Below are positions 1 to 8,531 of a stretch of DNA of 61,700 nucleotides, one piece after another. The first letter of the stretch is position 1. Every line of letters begins with the position of its first letter. This stretch comes from JAJDIA01 sp031555505 (lineage in GTDB: Bacteria; Bacteroidota; Bacteroidia; Bacteroidales; Tannerellaceae). The stretch spans positions 1-61,700 of the forward strand of contig JAVBUH010000028.1 in NCBI GenBank assembly GCA_031555505.1, in the 5' to 3' direction. The position numbers and the translations under genes were made by a program. The notes under the pieces are model-generated. The model saw only the letters and a list, made by a program, of their open reading frames with translations, had not been told where the DNA came from and searched no databases.

Positions 1-84
1 GGTGAGGCGCAGGCCTTGTTTGAGCAAGTCCGGCATCTGGTCATTTCATCGGCAGGAACAGTGCTAAAACCTACCTTGCAGTGA
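1..84 (+). CDS. 3' end of an unidentified gene (partial)
   Basis: An open frame runs from the window edge to TGA at 82-84 and encodes 27 residues ending in the sequence GTVLKPTLQ. Composition is protein-like, but the piece is too short to assign to a family. It directly precedes the 29-bp inverted repeat and the GTGACAG-rich stretch, so it may belong to a mobile or phage-like segment; that is inference from position only. Confidence 0.35.
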   Translation, partial: GEAQALFEQVRHLVISSAGTVLKPTLQ

Positions 85-112
85 GTATCCATCCGCTAAA
101 ACATCATACACG

Positions 113-311
113 AAAATTGCTTTCACCCTGTCACTTTCTGCTGGTGGTCAATAAGTTACAGTGAAAGGAGAAGCTGTTTTTCTGTCCTGCTGTCACGCTC
201 CATGTCATTCCCAGTGTGACAGCACAAGTGACAGCAAAACCGCTTTTTGAACCTCCCTGTCACCCTAACCAACTGACTGACTGCAGAAAGTGACAGGGTG
301 AAAGCAATTTT
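113..311. repeat. Perfect 29-bp inverted repeat enclosing GTGACAG/CTGTCAC motifs
   Basis: Positions 113-141 and 283-311 are exact reverse complements over 29 bp, separated by 141 bp. The enclosed DNA carries further CTGTCAC and GTGACAG motifs (near 200, 218, 230 and 258), so the block is built from repeated copies of one short word in both orientations. No open frame of merit lies inside. It may be a DNA-binding or replication/excision site of a mobile element, or a large cruciform. Similar GTGACAG-rich DNA is known beside VirE-type genes in Bacteroidales, but no such gene is visible here. Confidence 0.7.
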
Positions 312-424
312 CCCCAATAGAGTCGTTTGAGCTATAAGAAGGCAGTGTTTATTATCCAATTGGGTTGGAGTTGAATATTCACCCCCCCCATGAAAAGGTG
401 TTGAATTGCACACCCTCGGGTATA

Positions 425-452
425 AAAAAGAAAAGGCTATCTCCCGACAGCC
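425..452 (-). terminator. Rho-independent terminator (minus strand)
   Basis: Read on the minus strand, a 6-bp stem (GGCTGT/ATAGCC, one G-U pair) with a 6-nt loop at 452-435 is followed by a T-rich run TTTTCTTTTTT. It lies only about 45 nt after a promoter-like box on the same strand, so it could end a very short transcript. Confidence 0.45.
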
Positions 453-497
453 AATCTTCATTATAACCTTAAATCTAATACCATGAAAAACACATTG

Positions 498-505
498 CAA
501 ATATA
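498..505 (-). promoter_or_regulatory. Bacteroidota -7 box TATATTTG of a short minus-strand unit
   Basis: The minus strand reads TATATTTG at 505-498, an exact match to the TAnnTTTG -7 box. A TTG triplet lies 17 nt upstream, slightly closer than the usual 19-21. With the terminator at 452-425 it would define a transcript of roughly 65-70 nt without a clear coding frame: a small RNA or leader candidate. Confidence 0.4.
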
Positions 506-910
506 GCCATAATTATGTTGTGCAACATGTTTTTGTCATGAAAATACAACTATTTAACCTTAATTAACCTCTTCTGTTGGATTGTTCTTGTGATGTTTAC
601 GTATACCATTCATCAGTGACTTTTTCATCTTAACTATCTTTTTCTCTTTGTATAAAACGCTTCGGTGTTTCGACCGACATCACAAAAATACAACGAAAAA
701 GCGTAAATCCCTGACTTTTCCAACGCTTTCAAGAGGCCATTTTGTTGTAAATAAGGGGATAATATGTTGCCAGGCTTCCCCCAAATTATCAAATCGTAAA
801 AATAACGGCGTATTTTGCACATATACGAGAAAAAGTCTATATTCGTTTATGGTTTTGAAACCGTGCCGAAGAAAATCATTCGGTTTGTCTGTGTGCGCTG
901 ATATTTTCAC

Positions 911-918
911 TACCTTTG
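911..918 (+). promoter_or_regulatory. -7 box TACCTTTG before the methyltransferase gene
   Basis: TACCTTTG matches the Bacteroidota TAnnTTTG box; TTTG at 884-887 is a possible -33 element with a long 23-nt spacer. Transcription would begin near 925, giving a leader of about 43 nt to the ATG at 968. The CCGAA/TTCGG palindrome at 866-883 touches the -33 position. Confidence 0.5.
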
Positions 919-967
919 TTCAAGATATGACTATTAAAAAACAGCAGGCCAGATAGTGAGAACGAAT

Positions 968-2056
968 ATGCAAACAAATGCGATAACAGATACTGAGCAA
1001 GTTGCGAAAAAGCACACAAACACAAAGAAAAATACCGATACCCTTCATCCACAATTCTTTGTGGGTGACTCGTTGGTCGTTCTAAAACAGATCCCTAATG
1101 AAAGCGTTGACTGTTGCATGACAAGTCCGCCTTATTGGGGCCAACGCTGTTACGAAAATGGAGGGATTGGCTTAGAAAAAAAACCTGAAGATTTCATAGA
1201 AAACCTATTAGGGATTACAAAAGAAATTTATCGCGTTCTAAAAAATACAGGCTCTTTTTGGTTGAATATTGGGGATTCTTATAAAAACAAGTCTTTGCAA
1301 GGCATTCCATGGCGAGTTGCCATTAAAATGATGGACGAACAAGGATGGATACTGCGCAATGATGTGGTTTGGAATAAGCATAAAGGGGCTATGGATAGTT
1401 CTTCGGACAAACTACGCAACATTCATGAAATGATTTTCCATTTTGTGAAATCCAACTCCTATTACTACGATGATGAGTCCATTCGATTAAACCCGCAATC
1501 AACGATTGTTAAGAATGGTGCGGTTGTCTCTGCCTCCGGTGTTTCAGGAGTGAGATACAAAAGGCAGATTGAGCTATCCACGTCGCTTTCCAATGAAGAA
1601 AAGGAATCGGCCATGAAAGATTTGCAACATGTTCTTCAAAGAGTGGAAAGCGGTGAAGTTCCAGATTTCAGGATGATTATTCGCAATCAACAACGTGCGA
1701 CACATTCTGATTCAGAGCGTGTTTCAGGGAGGGCGAAAGAACTTAAAGAGAAAGGTTACTATTTTCTGTTTTATAATAAAAATGGTTCATTACCGACAGA
1801 TGTATGGGATATTTTACCGGAAGATACCCAAAATAGAGAGAAACACTATGCTGTTTACCCCGAAGATCTGTGTAAAATACCTATTTTAGCTACCTGTCCT
1901 CCGAGCGGAATCGTACTTGACCCCTTTTGTGGATCAGGGACAACTACTAAAGTAGCTTATGACTTGCACCGTCAATCAATCGGTATTGATATTTCAGAAG
2001 AATACATCAATCTAGCGAAACAACGTGTCGCTCAAATGAATTTAAATCTCTTTTAG
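968..2056 (+). CDS. Type II DNA methyltransferase (beta class, NotI-like R-M system)
   Basis: A SAM-dependent DNA methyltransferase of 362 residues. The catalytic motif IV, TSPPYW, lies near residues 52-57 and the SAM-binding motif I, DPFCGSGTT, near residues 318-326; this order (IV before I) defines the beta class. SPPY at the active site favours N4-cytosine methylation, though N6-adenine cannot be excluded. An in-frame GTG at 956 would add four residues; the ATG at 968 is preferred because it is the first ATG after the promoter at 911-918. The restriction nuclease gene starts 10 nt downstream, so this enzyme should protect host DNA at the same site. The pair is visibly more AT-rich than the genes from 2981 onward, suggesting recent transfer. 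Function is secure; the base modified and the target site are inferred. Confidence 0.92.
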   Translation: MQTNAITDTEQVAKKHTNTKKNTDTLHPQFFVGDSLVVLKQIPNESVDCCMTSPPYWGQRCYENGGIGLEKKPEDFIENLLGITKEIYRVLKNTGSFWLNIGDSYKNKSLQGIPWRVAIKMMDEQGWILRNDVVWNKHKGAMDSSSDKLRNIHEMIFHFVKSNSYYYDDESIRLNPQSTIVKNGAVVSASGVSGVRYKRQIELSTSLSNEEKESAMKDLQHVLQRVESGEVPDFRMIIRNQQRATHSDSERVSGRAKELKEKGYYFLFYNKNGSLPTDVWDILPEDTQNREKHYAVYPEDLCKIPILATCPPSGIVLDPFCGSGTTTKVAYDLHRQSIGIDISEEYINLAKQRVAQMNLNLF

Positions 2057-2065
2057 TTTAGAAAT

Positions 2066-2911
2066 ATGGGTAAACAAAAAATAGTGGAATTATTTGCCGT
2101 TAGCGCTCAATCGCCAGATGCTAAATGGGCTTCAATCGTTTCTCAACAGGAATGCCCATTCATCAAGAAGAAATGCGTAAAGGTCAGAAAGAGTGTACCG
2201 TCTATATCTATTGGGACTTGCACTGTTATTTATGGAAAAAGTTGTGACAATGTGATTATATGCCCTCATCGGTTAATCGAAAATAACCAGATTTTCTTGG
2301 ACTGCATTCACTTATTAGCACTACACGAACCGGGTAATGAACTGCATATCATACCAGAAATAACTATTCCCGGAGGAAGTGTCGATTATGTGCTGGTATC
2401 CGCTAAAAATGGGAAAATAAAAGATTTTGTAGGTATAGAACTACAAACATTAGATACGACCGGTTCTGTTTGGGGAAACAGGCAATACTTTTTAGAGTCC
2501 AAAGGCATCAAATTGCCACAATACGAGACTAATACGACATTTGGAATGAATTGGAAAATGACTGCCAAAACAATCTTAGTGCAAATGCACCACAAAGTGG
2601 TAACATTTGAGAATCTCAACAAGCACCTTGTATTGGTCATGCAAAATTGCTTGATGGACTATATGAAAAAAGAGTTTTCATTTGAACATATATCTCCCAC
2701 TCCAAAGCTTGGCGACTCATTTCATTTTCATGGTTATAACCTACTTGCAAAAGGTACCGATTATCATTTATCGTTGTCTGAGCGGGCAAGCACCGATGCC
2801 AATGGAATTGCAAAATGTTTGGGATTAAAAGCGGAGGCCAATGTAGAATTAGATATTATATTAAAAACCTTGGAAAACAAAATTTCCACAAAGACACTTT
2901 TGAAGCTGTAA
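2066..2911 (+). CDS. NotI-family type II restriction endonuclease
   Basis: 281 residues. The core matches the NotI family: a PD-(D/E)XK-like active site with D107 (in GGSVDY), E125 and Q127 (in GIELQTLDTTG). NotI is known to carry an unusual Cys4 iron site, and the N-terminal part here has suitably spaced cysteines (C30 in ECPF, C37, C52, C66 in ICPH). It cleaves unmethylated DNA, and the partner methylase lies 10 nt upstream in the same direction. NotI itself cuts GCGGCCGC; whether this homologue shares the site is unknown, but that sequence occurs at least five times in the window, so if it does, the methylase must protect it. AT-rich composition matches the methylase gene and differs from downstream genes. 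An orphan or altered specificity is possible. Confidence 0.88.
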   Translation: MGKQKIVELFAVSAQSPDAKWASIVSQQECPFIKKKCVKVRKSVPSISIGTCTVIYGKSCDNVIICPHRLIENNQIFLDCIHLLALHEPGNELHIIPEITIPGGSVDYVLVSAKNGKIKDFVGIELQTLDTTGSVWGNRQYFLESKGIKLPQYETNTTFGMNWKMTAKTILVQMHHKVVTFENLNKHLVLVMQNCLMDYMKKEFSFEHISPTPKLGDSFHFHGYNLLAKGTDYHLSLSERASTDANGIAKCLGLKAEANVELDIILKTLENKISTKTLLKL

Positions 2912-2980
2912 GCATTAAATGGCTGATATTCACACGTAATGGTTATGTCAAACTGATGAAAATCTAAAATACAAATCGCG

Positions 2981-3508
2981 ATGAAATATGTAAACTACAC
3001 AGTTGTTCGTGGGCTGATAGCGCTACTACTCGGGGGGGCGCTTATACTGTGGCCGGAAATGGCCATCACCTATCTTGTGATCGCTATCGGAATCCTTTTC
3101 ATTGTCCCGGGGGTCTGGTCATTGCTGAACTACCTGTTCAACCGGCGGGATGCGTTCAGCCCCAAGCCGTCATTCCCTATTGAGGCGGCGGGCAGTATCC
3201 TCTTCGGTGCATGGCTGGTGGCGATGCCGGGCTTTTTCGTGAATATATTCATGTACATCCTGGGCGCATTGCTCGTGATAGCGGGTATCCAGCAGATCGT
3301 ATTCCTGGTAAGGGCCCGGCGGTGGTCTACCGTGAGATGGGGATTTTACATCGTTCCGGCGCTCATCCTGCTGGCCGGTATACTGATACTGGCTTATCCG
3401 TTTGAAGCGGCCGCAAATACCTTTATTATCTTTGGCATCGCCGCCATGGTTTACGGGGTAAGTGAACTGGTGAACAGTTACAGGTTCCGCAAACGCTTCA
3501 CCGAATAA
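2981..3508 (+). CDS. HdeD-family (DUF308) membrane protein
   Basis: 175 residues, almost entirely hydrophobic, with about six membrane helices in pairs separated by short charged loops (for example FNRRDAF and ARRWSTVRW). The spacing of Gly-rich helices and the C-terminal RFRKRF tail fit the DUF308/HdeD family. HdeD of E. coli is linked to acid resistance at high cell density; the molecular role in Bacteroidota is not known. The gene stands alone between the R-M system and a convergent GH31 gene and ends at a clear terminator (3534-3569). Base composition returns here to the local average, so the foreign segment probably ends just upstream. Confidence 0.85.
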   Translation: MKYVNYTVVRGLIALLLGGALILWPEMAITYLVIAIGILFIVPGVWSLLNYLFNRRDAFSPKPSFPIEAAGSILFGAWLVAMPGFFVNIFMYILGALLVIAGIQQIVFLVRARRWSTVRWGFYIVPALILLAGILILAYPFEAAANTFIIFGIAAMVYGVSELVNSYRFRKRFTE

Positions 3509-3533
3509 GCCAGAACGGCCGAAGTGCCAAAAC

Positions 3534-3569
3534 AAGCACGGCTGCAAATGAGGCAATCGTGCTTTTTTG
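3534..3569 (+). terminator. Rho-independent terminator after the HdeD-like gene
   Basis: Stem AAGCACG (3534-3540) pairs with CGTGCTT (3558-3564) around a 17-nt loop and is followed by TTTTTG. It separates two convergent genes. Confidence 0.7.
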
Positions 3570-3573
3570 TCTC

Positions 3574-6411
3574 TTATTTCAACAAAAGGGTTTGGGCTGC
3601 ACCTGTGTACACAACCGTCTGGTTGGGTGCCGGGTTCAGGTCAAATCCTTTCTTATGTTGCGGGTCAACCACCACGATGCGGAACTCACGTTCCATCACC
3701 ATGCCGTCGAACGAGCCGGCACGCTGGCCGATGGTCAATTGCCCGGCGCTTTCGTTGTACACAAGCGGAATGGTAGCGTATTTTCCCTTCTCGTAGTTGT
3801 AGTTCGTACCTTCGTCTTCATACAATGTGAAAGAGGCGTCCTTGCCGGTAAACACATACAGGGTAATGGGCGCTTCGGGCTTTTCGGCGGCATACTGAAT
3901 TTCCACACCGGTGGGGACAATCGATCCGGCTTTCACAAACAACGGCATCCGTTCGTAGGGAGCAGCCACCATCTGCTTGCAGCCGCCTTCATAATAAGCG
4001 CCGGTATAAAAATCGTACCAGTTGGTTGCCGCCGGGAAATAGACCTCCCGCTCACGTGCCTGGTAGGTATATACCGGAGCCACCAGCAGGGAGGGGCCGA
4101 ACATGAACTGGTCGCCCAGATCGTTCACCTGCGTGTCATACCCGAAATCCATCACCATCGGACGCATGATGGTATAATCGTCCAAATAGACATGCCCGGT
4201 CATTGAATAGATATACGGCATCAGGCGATAACGCAGCTTGTCGTAATACACAATGGTTTGATAGGCCGGGTGCGATTCGGGTGCGATGTTATATACTTCG
4301 CGGAACGGATACTGCCCATGTGTACGGAACAAAGGAGCGAAGGCACCGAACTGAGTCCAGCGGGTGTTCAGTTCACGCCACTCGTTCATGGCTTCCGTCC
4401 CTTCTTTCGCTTGTTCAAATTTCTTCTGCACGCAGAAACCACCGATATCCATTGTCCAATACGGATTACCCGACATGGAGTGATTCAGGCCGGCAGAGAT
4501 CTGCGCTTTGAAGTCTTCCCAGCAAGTTCCGATATCACCGCTCCAGGTTACGGCGCCGTATTTCTGCAATCCGCAAAAGCCGGAGCGTGTGAGCAGAAAT
4601 ACGCGATCATCCGGATTCACCGCGCGCTGTCCGTTATAGATAGCCATCGCGTTCATCAGCGAATAGGTATTGAAATACTTGGTAGAAGGCCCCATAGCGG
4701 TGGGTGTCATCAACGCCTTGCGGTATGCCATGCTGGCATTGGACAGGATATCGGGTTCAGAGGCATCCATCCACCAGGCATCGATGCCTTTGCTGTAGAG
4801 GTGTTCATTCATCTGGTGCCAGAACAGTTGGCGGGCGCCTTCGCTGTATGCGTCGTAGAAAGAGCCGATGTATCCGGCGCCGATCCAGTCGCGGATACTG
4901 TCGTTCACGGCACGCCGGTACATCCAACCCTGCTCGTCAAATTCTTTGTAGTGCCCGGTAGAAGCATAGAACTTAGGCCATACCGAGATCATGATCTTTG
5001 CCTGTTGGTCGTGCACGGACCGGATCATTCCTTCCGGATCAGGGAAACGGGCGGAGTCGAACTCATGGCTGCCCCAGGCATTTTCGGGCCAGTAACTCCA
5101 ATCGAGCACGATATTGTCTATCGGGATCTGCCGGCTGCGCAATTCGCTCAATGCCCCCAGCAGCTCATCCTGGTTTTTATACCGTTCGCGGCTCTGCCAA
5201 AAGCCCATGGCCCATTTGGGCATCACCTGGGCTTTGCCGGTGAGGGTGCGGTATCCTTTGATCACGTCGTCCATCGAATCGCCTTTGACAAAGTAGTAAT
5301 CTATCTGGTCGGCCATTTCAGAATAGAGCGACAGCTGGCTCTGTTCTTCGGTCGCCACGGGTGTAAGGGCTTTCAGGCCGATATAGGAAATGCCTCCGTC
5401 GGGATGCCATTCCAGCCGGATATGATGGCGTGTGCCTGCCTCCATGTCCACATTGAATTTGGCTACGGACGGATTCCAGGCGGTACGCCATTTGTCGGCC
5501 ATCAACTGTCCGTCTATCCATAGTTTGGTATAACCGGCATAGTACAACAGAAATCGATGTACGCCTGTTTCTTTGGCTTCCAGGTCGCCTTCCCATACGA
5601 TCTGAGCGTTATTGAAAGGGAAGTTATCCGGGAAATTAGTGACGGTTTCCAGGTTCTCATAGTCGATCGCAGATTCAATCCGGGTGGCAAATACCTGGTT
5701 CGGGTCGGCATTCACATAATAGGTAGCCGTGAGCCCGCCTTTTTCGCCGTTCATGGCAAACAGATCGAACTGGCTCAACGGCTCGTAATCACGCACATCG
5801 CCAAACTTGGTCAGTGAATAGTTATCCCAATAGATTCCGTAGTTTTTGTTCGACACAAAGAAAGGGATGGATACCTTGGTGTTGTATTGAAACAGGGTTT
5901 CGTTCTTTCCCTTATAATTGAACTCGTCTGCCTGGTGTTGTCCCAATCCGTAGAACGCCTCATCGGCCGGCGATTCAAATACCTGCCGGATGGCATAACC
6001 CGGCGTGCCTTCCGCTTCCATCGCCGTAAAGGTTTTGCCACCCCCCTGCTTTTCCTGCAACAAGACGTTGCCGTACTGATCAGTAAACCGGAGTTCGCCT
6101 GTTTTCAGGTCGGCATATACCTTCAATGCATCCGTCTGCAACACTACCTTACCGCCAGTTTTACCGGCACTCCAGGAAGCGGTCACAGGTGTCTTTTCAA
6201 CAACCAGGCTCTCGTCTGACGAGAAAAGACCGGGCGTAGCCGATACATGGATTGTTTTTTCATTCACCACAGAAAGGCGCAGTTGTTTTGTTTCGCTTTT
6301 ACCTGCACCGGCCAGGCGAATCAATACACCATCGGGAGTCTTTTCCCAGGGAGCCACATTACATGAAAACAGCGCAAACAGCAGCGCCAGACAAGCATAC
6401 TTTTGAATCAT
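3574..6411 (-). CDS. GH31 glycosidase with PA14 insert, alpha-xylosidase type (lipoprotein)
   Basis: 945 residues from the ATG at 6411. An upstream in-frame ATG at 6486 would add 25 residues, but a promoter box lies between them and the shorter form begins with a proper lipoprotein signal (MIQKYACLALLFALFSC). An N-terminal beta-sandwich is followed by a PA14-like insert (DLEAKETGVHRFLLYYAGYT through LEWHPDGGISY), then the GH31 barrel with the nucleophile in WWMDASEPD and substrate-pocket motifs such as VLDWSYW. The same architecture is known for the Bacteroides ovatus xyloglucan alpha-xylosidase BoGH31A, so hydrolysis of non-reducing alpha-xylosyl or alpha-glucosyl residues at the cell surface or in the periplasm is likely. 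No SusC/SusD pair is nearby. An AraC-type regulator lies directly upstream on the same strand. Confidence 0.9.
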   Translation of the reverse strand: MIQKYACLALLFALFSCNVAPWEKTPDGVLIRLAGAGKSETKQLRLSVVNEKTIHVSATPGLFSSDESLVVEKTPVTASWSAGKTGGKVVLQTDALKVYADLKTGELRFTDQYGNVLLQEKQGGGKTFTAMEAEGTPGYAIRQVFESPADEAFYGLGQHQADEFNYKGKNETLFQYNTKVSIPFFVSNKNYGIYWDNYSLTKFGDVRDYEPLSQFDLFAMNGEKGGLTATYYVNADPNQVFATRIESAIDYENLETVTNFPDNFPFNNAQIVWEGDLEAKETGVHRFLLYYAGYTKLWIDGQLMADKWRTAWNPSVAKFNVDMEAGTRHHIRLEWHPDGGISYIGLKALTPVATEEQSQLSLYSEMADQIDYYFVKGDSMDDVIKGYRTLTGKAQVMPKWAMGFWQSRERYKNQDELLGALSELRSRQIPIDNIVLDWSYWPENAWGSHEFDSARFPDPEGMIRSVHDQQAKIMISVWPKFYASTGHYKEFDEQGWMYRRAVNDSIRDWIGAGYIGSFYDAYSEGARQLFWHQMNEHLYSKGIDAWWMDASEPDILSNASMAYRKALMTPTAMGPSTKYFNTYSLMNAMAIYNGQRAVNPDDRVFLLTRSGFCGLQKYGAVTWSGDIGTCWEDFKAQISAGLNHSMSGNPYWTMDIGGFCVQKKFEQAKEGTEAMNEWRELNTRWTQFGAFAPLFRTHGQYPFREVYNIAPESHPAYQTIVYYDKLRYRLMPYIYSMTGHVYLDDYTIMRPMVMDFGYDTQVNDLGDQFMFGPSLLVAPVYTYQAREREVYFPAATNWYDFYTGAYYEGGCKQMVAAPYERMPLFVKAGSIVPTGVEIQYAAEKPEAPITLYVFTGKDASFTLYEDEGTNYNYEKGKYATIPLVYNESAGQLTIGQRAGSFDGMVMEREFRIVVVDPQHKKGFDLNPAPNQTVVYTGAAQTLLLK

Positions 6412-6438
6412 GGTAACTATAAGTTTTTTCGATAGTAA

Positions 6439-6446
6439 CAAAAGTA
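6439..6446 (-). promoter_or_regulatory. -7 box TACTTTTG for the GH31 gene
   Basis: On the minus strand TACTTTTG at 6446-6439 fits TAnnTTTG and would start transcription near 6432, 21 nt before the ATG at 6411. This supports the shorter start, because the alternative ATG at 6486 would lie upstream of the transcript. Confidence 0.45.
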
Positions 6447-6620
6447 GGTCAGCACAGGGACAAACAGTGGGTAAAATGTCTGACACACGAGGCGCTTTTG
6501 TCAGGACAGGGGGTGCATTTGTCTATTTTATGTACCTAAAATGTATCATAGAACCGCCCCGGTAACAAAAAGCGATTTTCCGGGCAGGAAACTGGTTTTG
6601 GGAGCAGGATCGGACTGAAG

Positions 6621-7523
6621 TCAGGAACGGCGGTACTCCAAAGGCGATACGCCCTGATGCTTTTTAAAAAATTTACCAAATGTGGACTGGTCGGAGAAGT
6701 TCAACTGATCAGCCACCTGCTGCACGGTGATCTGAGGCATTTTCAGCAGGATTTTCGCTTCCACCATCAGTGCTTCGTCTATCCATTTGTTGGCGGATTT
6801 ACCGCTTAGCTCTTTCAGAATCAACGACAGGTACTGGGGAGTAATAAACAGCTTGCCTGCATAAAATGTCACCACGTGATGGGTCTTCACATGCGTAAAA
6901 AGCAGTTCCAGGAACTGGTTCATAATCACTTCCTTACGGGATAGCGTGTTCCGCATCAACGATTCTTTTTTCCCAACCAATACATTGGCCACATCCAACA
7001 GAAAACCGATGAAGGCATTTTGTACCACCTCCCGGTGGAAGGAATGGGTACGTTGCCTGATTTTTTCACGTAATAACCTGAAACTGTTACATATATAGTC
7101 TGTCTCTTCAGGCATCAGCGAGATAAAGGGATTATTCCGTAACTGCATATAGCTGGTCATGGAAGGGCTTCGCTTCTCCGGCGAGCATTCTTCCATAAAA
7201 GTCAGGTCGACAATCAGGATGGATGCACGCAAATCGGGCGTGCTTTCGGCTACCTGAAACACATGGGAAGGCATGATCAGCAGCAGACTGTTCGCTTCCA
7301 GCGTATACGGGACATAGTCCAGGCACACTTTCGTTGACCCTTGCAGTACCAATACCACAAACAGGGCATTCAACCGTACCGGCATCGAATATCCTTCCTG
7401 CCGGGGATCAACCACCGTCCAGGAGGCATCCACGTCGGCAACAGTCACCAGGTTCTGAAAATTATCAGCCGTTACAATATGGTTGTTGATCTCTGCAAAT
7501 TCAATAATTGGAAGTTTCTCCAT
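6621..7523 (-). CDS. AraC-family transcriptional regulator
   Basis: 300 residues: an N-terminal cupin-like sensing domain (about residues 30-150, typical beta-rich pattern around LQGSTKVCLDYVPYTLEANS) and a C-terminal double helix-turn-helix (about 205-300), with QQVADQLNFSDQSTFGKFFK as the second recognition helix region and the family ending GVSPLEYRRS. It likely activates or represses the GH31 gene, whose promoter lies about 175 nt downstream in the same orientation; that link is inference from position. Its own promoter box is at 7590-7597. Confidence 0.9.
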   Translation of the reverse strand: MEKLPIIEFAEINNHIVTADNFQNLVTVADVDASWTVVDPRQEGYSMPVRLNALFVVLVLQGSTKVCLDYVPYTLEANSLLLIMPSHVFQVAESTPDLRASILIVDLTFMEECSPEKRSPSMTSYMQLRNNPFISLMPEETDYICNSFRLLREKIRQRTHSFHREVVQNAFIGFLLDVANVLVGKKESLMRNTLSRKEVIMNQFLELLFTHVKTHHVVTFYAGKLFITPQYLSLILKELSGKSANKWIDEALMVEAKILLKMPQITVQQVADQLNFSDQSTFGKFFKKHQGVSPLEYRRS

Positions 7524-7891
7524 GTCGTTTCCTTAATTAGATCCCCCCCCGAGGAAGGCTTGATATAATATTGTTTCGTTTTTGCCCAACAAATATACGT
7601 CCTTTTTAGAATATTTTCTTCTTTTCCGTAATAAACATTACATTTTCACCAATCATGTAACAGAATAAACCATTTCAGTTTCCATAAAACAACCGTACTT
7701 TGCAAACAACATCAATCCCTCCCCCTCCCCATGCCTTCCAACGGGATAAACGGATTAGGTTTATCGGGTATATTCCCCTATTCGTCGGGGAAAGCGGGCA
7801 AACAGGCGGTTTTGGTTTGAAGATATATGCTTGTGACAGTACTTTTACTGCACAAACCCCCAAAAAGAACAAATATGAAATAATCATACGC
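7524..7891. other. Divergent intergenic region between AraC and TetR regulators
   Basis: 368 bp. It contains the AraC promoter box on the minus strand (7597-7590) and an AT-rich stretch up to about 7700. The frame continuing upstream of the TetR start (7700-7891) is open, but its product would be proline/phenylalanine-rich and unlike any TetR leader, so it is taken as 5' untranslated. I see no RNA gene or strong operator palindrome. Confidence 0.5.
7590..7597 (-). promoter_or_regulatory. -7 box TATATTTG for the AraC-type regulator
   Basis: The minus strand reads TATATTTG at 7597-7590, an exact Bacteroidota -7 box; the expected start near 7583 leaves a leader of about 60 nt before the ATG at 7523. 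Confidence 0.5.
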
Positions 7892-8509
7892 ATGCTCGAG
7901 ACCAGAAGTCAGATTATCCGGAATGCATTCGACTTGTTTTCACAATATGGCATCAAAAGCGTCAGCATGGACGATATCGCCCGTAGCAGCAGTATCTCCA
8001 AACGCACGTTGTACAGTTTCTTCGAAGATAAGGAGACATTGCTGGTAGAAGGGAGGGAATATATCAACGGTCAGTTAGCTGTTTATCTCAATGAGCTGGA
8101 ACAATCTTCACTCACCTCCGTAGATATCATCCTGCTGTTTTTCGACGAACTGTTGAAACGTCCCCGATGGTATAGCCGGAAATTCTACGACGACATGAAG
8201 AGATATCCCAAAATGTGGCAGGAACATGAAGAAGAGAAGAGGGAATTTACAGAAAAATGCATGCAACTGTTTGAAAGGGGTGCAAAAGAAGGTGTTTTCC
8301 GGGATGAGATCAACTTCGAGATCATGGCGCTGCTGTCTAAAGAACAACTGAAGATGATACACCCTTCCAAAATGTTCTCCAAACATTCCAACCTGGAAGT
8401 ATTTGGAACCATACTCGTGATCTTTTTGCGGGGGATCAGCACCGAAAAAGGGTGTGCCATACTGGACAAATGGATAGCGACGAAAAAGATACAGCAGCAA
8501 ATCCATTGA
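7892..8509 (+). CDS. TetR/AcrR-family transcriptional regulator
   Basis: 205 residues from ATG 7892 (MLETRSQIIR). The N-terminal DNA-binding domain is clear: a helix FDLFSQYGIKSVSMDDIA followed by the recognition helix SSISKRTLYSFFEDKETL. The C-terminal ligand/dimer domain is divergent and all helical. It stands 75 nt before a TolC-like gene and heads an RND efflux cluster, the usual place for a repressor that senses pump substrates. The longer in-frame ORF from 7700 is not supported. A TAAG tetranucleotide repeat lies between this gene and the next. Confidence 0.9.
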   Translation: MLETRSQIIRNAFDLFSQYGIKSVSMDDIARSSSISKRTLYSFFEDKETLLVEGREYINGQLAVYLNELEQSSLTSVDIILLFFDELLKRPRWYSRKFYDDMKRYPKMWQEHEEEKREFTEKCMQLFERGAKEGVFRDEINFEIMALLSKEQLKMIHPSKMFSKHSNLEVFGTILVIFLRGISTEKGCAILDKWIATKKIQQQIH

Positions 8510-8531
8510 ATGAGCGTGATACGGGTGCATA

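Larger units (their letters stand above)
85..967. other. Long AT-rich non-coding stretch before the restriction-modification genes
   Basis: About 880 bp with no convincing gene. It holds the 29-bp inverted repeat (113-311), a putative short minus-strand transcription unit (425-505) and the likely methyltransferase promoter (911-918). A small palindrome, CCGAA/TTCGG with an 8-nt loop (866-883), sits just upstream of that promoter and could be an operator. Open frames here (156-500 minus, 648-956 plus) have unnatural compositions and overlap promoter or terminator signals. Confidence 0.5.

Noticed and set aside
156..500. 114-codon minus-strand frame
   Set aside because: It contains the terminator hairpin at 425-452 and the GTGACAG repeats; the inferred protein has no recognisable domain.
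648..956. 102-codon plus-strand frame upstream of the methyltransferase
   Set aside because: It runs through the -7 box at 911-918, overlaps the start region and has an unlikely composition rich in Arg, Cys and Lys without a family likeness.
4258..5523. 421-codon plus-strand frame opposite the GH31 gene
   Set aside because: It is the antisense shadow of a well-supported glycosidase; its product has no domain and the GC-rich codons of the other strand explain its length.
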